DNA of 64,000 nt from a virus: positions 64,001 through 128,000 of IMG/VR virus record IMGVR_UViG_3300032431_000001. One strand, given 5' to 3'. Positions 51,231 to 59,558 of this stretch are shown here, piece after piece. How positions within the stretch are numbered: position 1 is the stretch's first letter; each line of letters begins with the position of its first letter. The notes beneath the pieces are model-generated. The model was not told where the DNA came from. It searched no databases and worked only from the letters and a program-made list of their open reading frames with translations. Position numbers and translations under genes: made by a program.

Positions 51231-52333
51231 GCAGAAGCGCTAGTTCCTAACGTCAGAATCCGCAAGGCTTCATTTCTTATATTGATTGCCGCGTTTATAT
51301 CACGGTCATGATGCGTACCACAATGCTTACAAGTCCATGCTCTAACATCAAGAGGCAAAGTATCGACTCGATTTAGACAAACATGACAAGTCTTGGATGA
51401 AGGAAACCATCGATCGATCTCGATATATATCTTTCCTTCACTCTCAGCCTTGTACTTAAGCATTGTTAGAAACATTCCCCAGCCAACATCACTTATCGCT
51501 TTGGCTAGATTGTGATTCCGTACCATACCTTTGATATTTAGATTTTCTACGGCAATAACTTGGTTTTCGTTTACTACCTTGCGGGATAGTTTGTGCAGAA
51601 AATCTTCACGGCATCTAGCAATTTTAGAATGGACTTTCGCCACTTTTAATTTTGCTTTAATGCGATTGTTGCTACCTTTCTTTTTCTTTGAGAGCTTTTG
51701 CTGTTTCCGTTTTAGGTTTCTTTGATGCTTGATAAAGAATCTGGGATTGTCGAACTTTGAACCGTCACTGGTAATCACAAAGTGAGTTAGCCCAACATCA
51801 AGGCCAACTGATTTATCAATTGGCACTGCTTCGGCTTGAGCTTTGCCATCATCAATCAAAACAGAAACAAAGTATTTGCCATCAGGGTTACGAGACACTG
51901 TGACAGTTTTAATAGTTCCGTCAAAAGTTCTATGTAGTTTGCAATACACTAAACCAATCTTAGGTAGATTGATATAGTCATCTTCAAACTTAACATTTTG
52001 GGGATAACTAATCGACTGTCTACCATGCTTAGATTTGAATTTTGGCGGCATGGCACGTTTATCGAAAAAGTTTTTGTAGGCTGTCGATAGATTCAATGCT
52101 ACGACTTGCAGGCATTGAGAATAAGGTTCTTTCAGCCATTCAAATTCTTTCTTGAGATTCGGTAATAAGCCTTGTATGTACCCCCTAGTTAGTCCCTTAC
52201 CAGTATTCTTATATGTCTCTTGGCAAAGATTCAAGGCATAATTCCAGAACCATCTACAACACCCAAAAGACTTCGCAAGCAACGTTTCTTGCCCGCTTGT
52301 TGGATATATTCTGTACTTATACGCTTTATACAT
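51200..52333 (-). CDS. tnpB: TnpB, canonical with zinc finger
   Basis: 377 residues. RuvC-I Asp in SVGLDVGLTHFV, RuvC-II Glu in VIAVENLNIKGM, zinc finger CHVC...CKHCG, RuvC-III in HDRDINAAINI. All catalytic residues kept, so probably active. N-terminus YKAYKYRIYPT typical. Confidence 0.93.
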   Translation of the reverse strand: MYKAYKYRIYPTSGQETLLAKSFGCCRWFWNYALNLCQETYKNTGKGLTRGYIQGLLPNLKKEFEWLKEPYSQCLQVVALNLSTAYKNFFDKRAMPPKFKSKHGRQSISYPQNVKFEDDYINLPKIGLVYCKLHRTFDGTIKTVTVSRNPDGKYFVSVLIDDGKAQAEAVPIDKSVGLDVGLTHFVITSDGSKFDNPRFFIKHQRNLKRKQQKLSKKKKGSNNRIKAKLKVAKVHSKIARCREDFLHKLSRKVVNENQVIAVENLNIKGMVRNHNLAKAISDVGWGMFLTMLKYKAESEGKIYIEIDRWFPSSKTCHVCLNRVDTLPLDVRAWTCKHCGTHHDRDINAAINIRNEALRILTLGTSASACGGDVSRQE

Positions 52334-52483
52334 TTATCGAGAATATCGAATACTGATAAGATTGTAACATATACAGAGAAGTATTGATTCGCTGTCGCTC
52401 AATTTTATTTTCTGGCTCGTTTTCATCCTGTCGCTCACCTGAGTACAGGTAGAGCGCGGGACTTCCCACTCACGTTAGGAATG

Positions 52484-52593
52484 AGAATTAAATAACTTCC
52501 ACAAGTTTGTGGGATGGGCGTCCCGCCCGTCCTTTTTAGACGGGCGGGACGCCCATCCCACAATAACAATTAAAATTGTAAGTTATTTAATTC
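52484..52593. mobile_element. MITE-like palindromic element
   Basis: Perfect 14-bp terminal repeats GAATTAAATAACTT / AAGTTATTTAATTC enclose a perfect 24-bp inverted repeat (52508-52531 and 52539-52562) built on TGGGATGGGCGTCCCGCCC with a 7-bp loop. 110 bp, noncoding. Directly beside the IS left end. Confidence 0.75.
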
Positions 52594-52679
52594 GAGATCC
52601 TTAGTTAAAATCGTTGAATTTGATTGAGTTTTAAGGGGCTTTTGATTATACTACAACTGTAGTCAATCACAGGTTCAAC

Positions 52680-53276
52680 ATGGACTTTAGTGCCGTTCTT
52701 TTTCATTATCGGGAATCCCAGGATGCTTTTTGGCAAACGTGGGGGTTTCTGTGTAGAAGCTATTTGCTTTTACGAAAATTCAACCCCTTGCTGGGCGACG
52801 GTATCGCCGTCCTGGGAGGGATCGTCGGCTTACTGGCCGCACTCGAACTTTTCAGCTTGATATCAAAGCTATTTAGCGAAAAATATGTCACGGCGGTCTG
52901 CAATCTCCAAAAGGGAATATGCAAGATTTTGAAGTGGCTTTTTCGCCAAATCAAGACAATCATGAAGCACCTCGCGACACTGTGGGGCGTTTTGAGAAGA
53001 TCGATCGCCCCTGATGCTATTACCCAAACGGTTGACCGACAACAGTTGGCGATCGAGTCACGAACACTCTTACTTAAAGTGTTGGACACCGATGCCCGTC
53101 ACCGCGCAGAGATGCGAAGACTACTCAGAGAAGCAGATATAAAGCTGCAACTTTTAGGTTGTAGCGCACAGGATTGTTTGATCGCGAAAGCGATGACTCA
53201 ATCGAAAGGTAGGACTATCAAAAAGTACGCTCAATCTATTCTAGAAATGAGTAGTAGTCTGTCGATATCTGGTTGA
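52680..53276 (+). CDS. hypothetical membrane-associated protein
   Basis: 198 residues. One hydrophobic segment GIAVLGGIVGLLAALELFSL (about 41-60), then a basic, helical cytoplasmic part (IKTIMKHLATLWGVLRRS; RAEMRRLLREADIKLQLL). Unknown. Confidence 0.5.
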   Translation: MDFSAVLFHYRESQDAFWQTWGFLCRSYLLLRKFNPLLGDGIAVLGGIVGLLAALELFSLISKLFSEKYVTAVCNLQKGICKILKWLFRQIKTIMKHLATLWGVLRRSIAPDAITQTVDRQQLAIESRTLLLKVLDTDARHRAEMRRLLREADIKLQLLGCSAQDCLIAKAMTQSKGRTIKKYAQSILEMSSSLSISG

Positions 53277-53283
53277 TAGCTAA

Positions 53284-53331
53284 TACAAAGAAACCGCCGG
53301 ATCTAAATTTAGATCCGGCGGTTTCTTTGTA
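53284..53331. terminator. perfect bidirectional terminator
   Basis: TACAAAGAAACCGCCGGATC / GATCCGGCGGTTTCTTTGTA between converging genes. Confidence 0.85.
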
Positions 53332-53332
53332 T

Positions 53333-54511
53333 TCAACTCCCCAAAACTCTTCCAGCCGCTCCTCGAACCAGTCCACCCAATACAATCCGAAAAGACTGTA
53401 CGTTCAGCCCAGGTAGCACTTTTAACTTAGTCCCAGAATTGATACCTCCTGCGATCGATATCGGGATTTTTTTACCCCAAGGGTGCATTTCTAGGAACGC
53501 GGTTTCGGGATTATTGATTATGTTGAGCAGGCTGTCGCAGATCGCCCGTACATCTTTACCCTCTTGGGCGATCACAGTCACCTCAACAACTTGATCAAAC
53601 GTGTACACCGCGTCCCATTTAAATTCGTGGCGGTTCGCAGCCTTTACCCATTCTGGTGCGACCACGTACTGACGATTCTGTTCTTCGATCGCCATCAACG
53701 CAATTGAAGGTATGGAGCTAACTTGAAAAATTTCACCCGCAGATTCCACTTCTGGCGCGAACGAGAAAATCAAAACACCTCTAGTATTTGGAATGTTCGG
53801 GGAGTTTAAAAGAATTCTCGATTCTTGTACTGTCGCGGTCACTACGAGCGCATCAGGAGCCAGGAAGAGTGGATTCATGATTTTGTCTTTAGCAATCCCT
53901 GGTGGTAAAGCTAAGCTGATACCGTCGTCGGCTACGATTACCGTGCGAGTGAGCTTCACCGGTTCCTTCAGGCGATCGGGGAGTGCGAAGGTTAATGCGT
54001 AATCTACAATATCCGAAATTGCAACACTGTAGCCGAGCTTGATTTCGGATACGAATGGACTGCCCAATAAGGCGTCAGGAGTGTCGATCGCCAGCAGTGT
54101 TGTTGTAGTTTCCACAGGCGTCGTGACAATTACTGGCAAGCTGTAGTGATCGGGAATCTGTTCAATTTTTAGTCGAAATTTAACAGACCCGCTCCACATC
54201 GGCAGCGTTTCTCGAATTTCTTCGCAGCTAACAAACGTAGGTGTCTCTGTTTCAATCCACTCACCTAAGTGGAAAGTCATAAATCGATCTGGCGGTTTGA
54301 TAACGGCGACACTCACCCAGCCTTCGCTCGGTACAACTTGAAAACCCCGAAAATTGTATCCGAGCCTCGCTTTGAGTTCCGGTGAAGTTAGATAGCCAAC
54401 TAGAGATTCAGGTGTTAAGCTCCAACAGAAAAACCCGCCGGGTGCCACCCAAGGCTTTAGGTTTGCCGTGGCCGTGGACTTTTCTAAATTTAGGACGTGT
54501 ACCAGTTCCAT
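53333..54511 (-). CDS. putative virion protein
   Basis: 392 residues from ATG 54511, overlapping no promoter: its start follows the replication gene by a few bases. Beta-rich (PGGFFCWSLTPESLVGYLTS; DLVKVLPG-like C-terminus IPISIAGGINSGTKLKVLPG). Size and style fit a tail or baseplate protein, yet it is downstream of a replication gene. Not recognised. Confidence 0.45.
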   Translation of the reverse strand: MELVHVLNLEKSTATANLKPWVAPGGFFCWSLTPESLVGYLTSPELKARLGYNFRGFQVVPSEGWVSVAVIKPPDRFMTFHLGEWIETETPTFVSCEEIRETLPMWSGSVKFRLKIEQIPDHYSLPVIVTTPVETTTTLLAIDTPDALLGSPFVSEIKLGYSVAISDIVDYALTFALPDRLKEPVKLTRTVIVADDGISLALPPGIAKDKIMNPLFLAPDALVVTATVQESRILLNSPNIPNTRGVLIFSFAPEVESAGEIFQVSSIPSIALMAIEEQNRQYVVAPEWVKAANRHEFKWDAVYTFDQVVEVTVIAQEGKDVRAICDSLLNIINNPETAFLEMHPWGKKIPISIAGGINSGTKLKVLPGLNVQSFRIVLGGLVRGAAGRVLGS

Positions 54512-54519
54512 CAAAAACA

Positions 54520-56067
54520 CTACCAAATTTCTTCTGCTTCGTCGAATTCGCGCAGATACTCGGGCACGCCGCTACCTACTGGTTCAAGGACTTCGGGTTT
54601 GACAACAAGTGAGACTTGCGCTTCAACCTCTTGTTGATTGGCTTCTAGGATGCGTTGCTTGGGGGTTTTTCGTTGAAACTTGTTCAGGATTTCACCGATC
54701 TTAGCGCGGGCGATCGCCATTGTGTTCGTCGCGTCTACATTCTCGTCTATGCTATCTGCCTCGACCGCAGACGCAATCAAATTCTGCGACTCTGCCTCAA
54801 CAAAGGAACCAACAGGCGCAACCGCCGTGGCATAGCTTGGCAAACAGTTGGCGATCGCCTGTTCTCTGGGAATTCCCATCTCCACTTGTTTTTGAGCATC
54901 TTCGCTCGATCTTGTTAGCTGCTGCCGTATCGCATCTGCAACAGCTCGAACTATAGGTGCTTTTGCCATGTTCCGAGCAGCACTCGCCGCTGCTTCCGTG
55001 CCAGTAGTCCCGACTTTCCCGCGCTGGTCTTGTACCATCGCCTCTTTGATGATTTGCTCCGGCACACCGCGCAGCTTATGCCCGAAAGGAGCGAAACGAG
55101 AGCCAAGCTCCTCACCCGATAAATACTCTTCCCACAAGAGCTGGGCGATCGGGTCGGGGTCGCTCGATTTCAATTCGCGGATTGTAGACTTAACATATCC
55201 CTCTGGCGAATTAATATTAACGCACTGTTGAGCATACATTATTAGTTTATAAAAGAAATCTCGTTGTTGAGGCTGGTTAACCGAACTGAACTGCACGGAA
55301 GGTTGAGCCTGGTTAACCGAACTCAACCGCGCGGAAAATTGATCTAAACCTTCAATCTCTGTAGTTGAACCAACAATCTCTTCTTTGTTTACAGGTGTGA
55401 GGAAAATCTCTTCAACAACAACCTCTGTTGCTTCTTGTTCTGAATCATGGGCGATCCGATCTTCTTTCTGATTTTCTAAAGGGGTCACACCCTCTTTTCT
55501 TATTGTTGGCTTTGGTTTATGTGCGCGCGCGTCTTGAGGGTGTTGATCTTGAAAAACTTCTTTTGAATATGTATTTTGATATGATTTGTCCGCAGTCAGC
55601 AAATCGATTTGTTCACTCTCGACAAATCGATTTGTTGGATATGAACAAATCGGTAGCGGCGGGCGTTCCAGCACCTCAGCCAGCTTTTGGTAATTAATCG
55701 CGTAATATTTGCATTGGTCGTGCTTGTTGGCTCGAAGCTTTTTAACAATGATGAGTCCGATCGCCTCAAGTTTGGCGAAAATTCGGCGAAGTACCCCGCG
55801 AGTGGCCCAGACGAAGTTCGACAACCAGTCGATATATTTTCCGTGAGTTTCAGCGCTGATAATTTTGTCCGCGTCTGTGCAGGTGATCGGGTTGCGGATA
55901 TATTTCACACCGTCTATCACCGTACCTTCCATCTTGGTATTCTCGATACACCACTGAAGCTTAGAAAAGACAACCGACATCTCTAGACCGAGAACCGACG
56001 AAAGGTCGTCCTGGTAAAAAGAAACTTTTTCGGTTTCGCGCACATTTCCCGCTAACTGTAGTATCAT
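54520..56067 (-). CDS. replication initiator-like winged-helix protein
   Basis: 515 residues. The first 135 resemble phage replication protein N-termini: VSFYQDDLSSVLGLEMSVVF, then YIDWLSNFVWATRGVLRRIF, AKLEAIGLIIVKKLRANKHD, a winged helix-turn-helix. The middle (155-260) is low-complexity, with SSVNQAQPSVQFSSVNQPQQ. After that, helical DnaD/DnaB-loader-like text. The AAATCGATTT iterons at 55577-55659 lie inside the gene, as ori lies inside lambda O. Likely origin-binding initiator. Confidence 0.6.
   Translation of the reverse strand: MILQLAGNVRETEKVSFYQDDLSSVLGLEMSVVFSKLQWCIENTKMEGTVIDGVKYIRNPITCTDADKIISAETHGKYIDWLSNFVWATRGVLRRIFAKLEAIGLIIVKKLRANKHDQCKYYAINYQKLAEVLERPPLPICSYPTNRFVESEQIDLLTADKSYQNTYSKEVFQDQHPQDARAHKPKPTIRKEGVTPLENQKEDRIAHDSEQEATEVVVEEIFLTPVNKEEIVGSTTEIEGLDQFSARLSSVNQAQPSVQFSSVNQPQQRDFFYKLIMYAQQCVNINSPEGYVKSTIRELKSSDPDPIAQLLWEEYLSGEELGSRFAPFGHKLRGVPEQIIKEAMVQDQRGKVGTTGTEAAASAARNMAKAPIVRAVADAIRQQLTRSSEDAQKQVEMGIPREQAIANCLPSYATAVAPVGSFVEAESQNLIASAVEADSIDENVDATNTMAIARAKIGEILNKFQRKTPKQRILEANQQEVEAQVSLVVKPEVLEPVGSGVPEYLREFDEAEEIW
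55577..55659. repeat. iteron-like palindromes, possible origin
   Basis: CAAATCGATTTGTT at 55600-55613 and again at 55623-55636; left half CAAATCG at 55646 and right half GATTTGT at 55583. All four are spaced exactly 23 bp. The two full copies fall in different codon phases, so protein constraint does not explain them. Confidence 0.6.
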
Positions 56068-56093
56068 GGGGGTAAGTATTTAAATTGGTTTAC

Positions 56094-56139
56094 ATAGGAA
56101 GTACGACTTGCGGGTCGGCTTCCTATTTTTTTGAGTATA
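56094..56139 (-). promoter_or_regulatory. promoter and 5' hairpin of the initiator gene
   Basis: Minus TATACT at 56139-56134, A-run, then ATAGGAAG / CTTCCTAT hairpin. Same layout as the antirepressor leaders. Confidence 0.55.
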
Positions 56140-56370
56140 TACGACAATCCAGATTTGTGCTACCGTCCCACACAAATCGCAACAGGGGCGGGCCGAGGCG
56201 CAAAACCCAAGAGATATGGCTCGAACGCTTGGTTTTTTTCGATAAAATATTAGTGATCGATCAATGCGTCGCGCGATTAGATATAATGTGCGTATCGTTT
56301 TGAGATGCTACCTGCATCGCTTATGTTTTACATCAAAAAAGATAAAGCATTCGCGAAGTCGTGGGCTTTT
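56140..56370. other. intergenic stretch
   Basis: No gene supported. Contains TATAAT near 56281-56286 on the plus strand and HIP1-poor sequence. Confidence 0.4.
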
Positions 56371-56374
56371 GATC

Positions 56375-56830
56375 GCTACCGAGAAGTCAGGAACTCAGGG
56401 CTAAAGCCACTGAGCTTGTAAGACGAAAGTTGAAGCAAGCTATTCTGACCAGCCTAAGTCTTAACTGACTACGTTTTTTGAGTCACGACACCCTGGGATC
56501 TTGCTAGTCCCCTGCCTTGTCATTTGCAGTTAAACAGTTTTAAAGTCACTGAAACAGTGCTGCAAATCTAAAAAGCTTTTAAAACATTGGCGTTCGCTTC
56601 GATTTAAAGCGAACATTACCCCGAAAGGGAGGCTCCAAAAGAGCAAACATTATGCGTACAGGGTTGTGAGATTTGAGGTGGTAACTGTCCTGCCGAAAGT
56701 ACATTACAAAAGTACACCAAGTCAAGCAACTCCAAGGCGGTAATGGAAAGATTCAAGGCGGGCGGTTGAAACCGCCGAGTTGTTTTCCTCTCAGGGTTCA
56801 AGCCACTGAGTTTCCCACTTACCGAGTTTT
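56375..56830 (-). mobile_element. tnpB-less IS200/IS605 remnant
   Basis: Both sides carry hairpins with the core CTCAGGG-T-AAGCCACTGAG (about 56393-56414 and 56790-56812). The right side also has GGCGGTTGAAACCGCC, as in the left end of the 18211 element. No transposase frame remains in 455 bp. Possibly a non-autonomous element or a domesticated guide-RNA locus. Confidence 0.5.
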
Positions 56831-56832
56831 TT

Positions 56833-57039
56833 GTGAACACTCAGCTAGTGGCTTCGACTTTACTAAGTCAACCGATATCCGATATCTTTTTGGAAGATTT
56901 TGTCGCGCTTGGCACTCTTATCATTTGCTTCGCTTTTAACGGAAAGAACCTAACGTGGGCTGAGTTTGACGTTAAGACTAAAAGTGCGCGCAAACAAATG
57001 TCGTCCTGCGTATTCCTAGAACCGTCACGCGTAATTTAA
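56833..57039 (+). CDS. doubtful small protein
   Basis: 68 residues from GTG 56833. IFLEDFVALGTLIICFAFNG looks like a hydrophobic helix. It begins inside or at the edge of the IS remnant. It ends before a good terminator, which slightly favours a real gene. Confidence 0.35.
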   Translation: MNTQLVASTLLSQPISDIFLEDFVALGTLIICFAFNGKNLTWAEFDVKTKSARKQMSSCVFLEPSRVI

Positions 57040-57050
57040 ACGCAGTCATT

Positions 57051-57091
57051 AAAAAGCACCCGCACAATTATATATTGTGCGGGTGCTTTTT
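57051..57091. terminator. bidirectional terminator
   Basis: AAAAAGCACCCGCACAATTA / TATATTGTGCGGGTGCTTTT. Confidence 0.8.
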
Positions 57092-57160
57092 ATTATACCA
57101 TTACAAACAATTGACGCAAATTAAAAGCGGGCGGGCGATCGCTTTTTAGATGTTAACCTT

Positions 57161-57556
57161 TTACTCTACTTCTGGCGATCCGTAACCGTAACACTTGGTG
57201 TATTTCCCTTTACTTGCTCGAAGGCGATCGCTTTCAAGCAAAAAGGTTTCAACGTCATACGGCGATTCGAGTGTACCCCTTTTGCGGGCGACTACATAAT
57301 CTTGACTCGCCCAGTAGTCAGCCATTGCTTCGGCTACGAGGGTTAAGTCGTAGTTTTCGTTAGGGTGAATGTGCAGACAGGTATCAAAATCAGTGGGTTC
57401 GAGTCCTATGTACCCGCTTTCAGCAACATCTTGCTTTACTTTCTCCAATAATTTCTTGGTTGTTGCGTTTACTTTTAACAAGTAAGGCGAGCCTTCAACT
57501 TTTTCGTACAAACGAAAAGAAATGTCTGACAATCGAACGTGCGCTAATAATAACAT
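57161..57556 (-). CDS. hypothetical protein
   Basis: 131 residues. LRLYEKVEG-like beta start (DISFRLYEKVEGSPYLLKVN), then DTCLHIHPNENYDLTLVAEA and KYTKCYGYGSPEVE. First of three small minus-strand cassettes. Unknown. Confidence 0.55.
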   Translation of the reverse strand: MLLLAHVRLSDISFRLYEKVEGSPYLLKVNATTKKLLEKVKQDVAESGYIGLEPTDFDTCLHIHPNENYDLTLVAEAMADYWASQDYVVARKRGTLESPYDVETFLLESDRLRASKGKYTKCYGYGSPEVE

Positions 57557-57702
57557 ATCGGTTCCTAAGAGTAACTACTTCTATAATATACTCTAACTAG
57601 GTACAACCGTCAAGCAGTAGTGTAAAGCCAAATATTGTCTGAATCCGATCGCCCGCTCTTAAATAAAAGCTACGCTATCTGTATACCAATTTTAAATAAA
57701 AA

Positions 57703-57740
57703 AGCGGGCGATCTAATTAATTTAATTAGATCGCCCGCTC
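57703..57740. terminator. terminator of the 57768 cassette
   Basis: AGCGGGCGATCTAATTAA / TTAATTAGATCGCCCGCT. Confidence 0.85.
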
Positions 57741-57767
57741 TCAAATAAACCCCAATCTATATGTCAG

Positions 57768-58094
57768 TCACCGGACGAAGTTTTTAAGTTCTGCACTACA
57801 CAATAGGTAAGTTAGGTTATCCGCCTGTTCTTGCAGGTAAGAACTTCTTGAAAGTTTGTAGATGTCTACATCAATTTCAATGAAGTCCGTTGCCTGTTTT
57901 ACGTGATTCATTCCGCAGACAAGACTACCCTTCTTTATCACATGGTATTCAAATTCTCCCCCAGAAATCTCTTTCACGAGAACTTTCCATGAGATTTTAC
58001 AGATTTTTTCATCTGTTTCGCAAAAAGGTCGGCTTTGCTCTTCGTAAAGCTGTTTGATCGCTTGACGATAAACCGCGTCGTAGTAATCAGGCAT
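57768..58094 (-). CDS. hypothetical protein, cassette gene 1
   Basis: 108 residues from ATG 58094, AGGAGA ribosome site. YYDAVYRQAIKQLYEEQSRP then ISWKVLVKEISGGEFEYHVI and LLCSAELKNFVR. A 3' fragment of a relative is at 42714-42761. Confidence 0.6.
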   Translation of the reverse strand: MPDYYDAVYRQAIKQLYEEQSRPFCETDEKICKISWKVLVKEISGGEFEYHVIKKGSLVCGMNHVKQATDFIEIDVDIYKLSRSSYLQEQADNLTYLLCSAELKNFVR

Positions 58095-58123
58095 TGTTTT
58101 CTCCTTTGTATTTTTGTACTGCA

Positions 58124-58132
58124 ATTATACCA
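58124..58132 (-). promoter_or_regulatory. extended minus-10 promoter
   Basis: TGGTATAAT on the minus strand, within a stretch closely similar to that at 58589-58597. Confidence 0.6.
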
Positions 58133-58193
58133 CAAGCGTAACACAAAAACAATATGAATTAATTTAATGTGTGCTACATTTTATTTCGTAATA

Positions 58194-58237
58194 AAAAGCG
58201 GGCGATCTAATTAAATTAATTAGATCGCCCGCTTTTT
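58194..58237. terminator. terminator of the 58242 cassette
   Basis: AAAAAGCGGGCGATCTAATT / AATTAGATCGCCCGCTTTTT. Confidence 0.85.
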
Positions 58238-58241
58238 TTGT

Positions 58242-58559
58242 TTACCATTGATTCTGCATAGTTGCTTCTGCATATTCGCTCTCAGAGAATAGGTCTCCTT
58301 TATTTTGGAGGTCGTCTACCCAGATTTGGATGAGCGATGACCCATATTCCTCGGCGTCTTCATCGCTTTCCTCGATTGCATACGACCACTCTGTACCGAT
58401 AGCGGCACTAGGACCGTGAATCGAGCAGTACCGGGTTTCTGACCCGATGATTCGTTCAAATCCATCCTTGGATTTGAAAGTATACACAGATATCTTGTCT
58501 CCATTTTCCGCAGTCACCTGATAGAAGGCAAACTGTTTCGTCATTGCTTGTGAGTTCAT
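58242..58559 (-). CDS. hypothetical acidic protein, cassette gene 2
   Basis: 105 residues; ATG 58544 is an alternative start. FAFYQVTAENGDKISVYTFK then WSYAIEESDEDAEEYGSSLI. Acidic C-terminal half. Promoter and terminator look like those of cassette gene 1, yet the protein is unrelated. Confidence 0.6.
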   Translation of the reverse strand: MNSQAMTKQFAFYQVTAENGDKISVYTFKSKDGFERIIGSETRYCSIHGPSAAIGTEWSYAIEESDEDAEEYGSSLIQIWVDDLQNKGDLFSESEYAEATMQNQW

Positions 58560-58588
58560 GTCGTTACCTTTGGTTTGTTTGTACTACA

Positions 58589-58597
58589 ATTATAACA
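58589..58597 (-). promoter_or_regulatory. extended minus-10 promoter
   Basis: TGTTATAAT on the minus strand, followed by TTGTAGTACAAA as in the neighbouring cassette (TTGCAGTACAAA). Confidence 0.6.
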
Positions 58598-58659
58598 TAA
58601 AGTAACACAAGACAACATAAATTAATTTAATTTGCGTTATATTTTACTTCTTAATAATA

Positions 58660-58698
58660 AAGCGGGCGATCGAATTACTTTAATTCGATCGCCCGCTT
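58660..58698. terminator. terminator of the 58735 gene
   Basis: AAGCGGGCGATCGAATTA / TAATTCGATCGCCCGCTT. Confidence 0.85.
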
Positions 58699-58734
58699 TT
58701 TACTAACCTTTCGATAGACTTGTAGTTTTTGATT

Positions 58735-59001
58735 TTAATTAATTGGATTATTCCGATCGCCCTCTAATTCTAAACGACGTTTCTCGACAAGCTGTTTATA
58801 CTCTTTCGTTAACCTACGTTCTTCGCTGGCAGCAACAAATGCGATACTTCCCGCCGAGGTCAAGGCTATTACTTCCGGTGAAGGCTTACCCCCTGTTATT
58901 ACTAGCATTGCGCCAATCCCGATCGCCACTTGTGTTGATTGTGTTAACAGAGAGTGCAGTCCAGATTCCGCTACTTTTTCGATATTTTCTCGATCGCGCA
59001 T
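58735..59001 (-). CDS. small membrane protein
   Basis: 88 residues. VAIGIGAMLVITGG and VIALTSAGSIAFVAA are two short hydrophobic segments, with charged ends. Holin-like topology, but in the early block next to RusA; compare 63437-63772. Unknown. Confidence 0.5.
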   Translation of the reverse strand: MRDRENIEKVAESGLHSLLTQSTQVAIGIGAMLVITGGKPSPEVIALTSAGSIAFVAASEERRLTKEYKQLVEKRRLELEGDRNNPIN

Positions 59002-59014
59002 AATTTCTCCTATT

Positions 59015-59503
59015 TTAATATTTGATCGGTTCTGGGTCTTTCATTATTTGTCGATTGCTGACCGTGATAATCAACTTGATATCTTTTCCTTTCAGGGGAG
59101 GTCGCCGATCGCACGTCTGTTTTAGCCATTTGGGGCTGTCGTCCACGATCAACTTAGATTCCACCAATCCATCGAGCAACATTTTTCGAGACGCTTCTAA
59201 ATTGTCGTCGTCCGTGCGATCGTCTACAAAAAATAAGAAATTAATCCAAACGCGCTCACGATACTTGATTAAGTTTTTATTTTCTACGAGACAGATCATT
59301 CTGCTAGCCCATACTCGCTGCTGCTTGTCGAATTCACTTGTTCTGTTGGTTCCCTTGAAACCTCCGGGCGATCGGCACTTAAAAAGTGAGCGCATTTTCA
59401 GCATTTCGTTCATAGTCGGAGGAATTTCGCTCAGCGTGAAATTCTGGACTAAGTGCGGGATGTTGACGATTTGGAAATCTTTTTTACTTGTTCTTTTTGC
59501 CAT
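59015..59503 (-). CDS. RusA-like Holliday junction resolvase
   Basis: 162 residues. IPPTMNEMLKMR near 27, then DRTDDDNLEASRKMLLDGLV and KLIVDDSPKWL supply the catalytic aspartates of RusA. It cuts branched DNA during phage replication and packaging. Follows the NblA-like gene in the minus block. Confidence 0.8.
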   Translation of the reverse strand: MAKRTSKKDFQIVNIPHLVQNFTLSEIPPTMNEMLKMRSLFKCRSPGGFKGTNRTSEFDKQQRVWASRMICLVENKNLIKYRERVWINFLFFVDDRTDDDNLEASRKMLLDGLVESKLIVDDSPKWLKQTCDRRPPLKGKDIKLIITVSNRQIMKDPEPIKY

Positions 59504-59511
59504 TTTTTAAA

Positions 59512-59549
59512 AGGAAGCGCAGGCTTGCCTGTCGGAGAGCAAGACTGCG
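59512..59549 (-). terminator. hairpin after the NblA-like gene
   Basis: AAGCGCAGGCTTGC / GCAAGACTGCGCTT; terminator of the upstream gene or leader of RusA. Confidence 0.5.
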
Positions 59550-59558
59550 CTTGTTTGT

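Larger units (their letters stand above)
51116..52480 (-). mobile_element. tnpB-only element of another type
   Basis: Right end CACTGTACCGCCTAAGCGGT then CAGTGTCTGGTAGTTCAC, a classic IS605 right-end hairpin, boundary at 51116. Left end around 52450-52480 with hairpin CACCTGAGTACAGGTAG. One tnpB; no tnpA. Confidence 0.75.

Noticed and set aside
55603-55660. Protein-level repeat in the initiator
   Set aside because: The DNA repeats translate in different phases, so they are not protein repeats.
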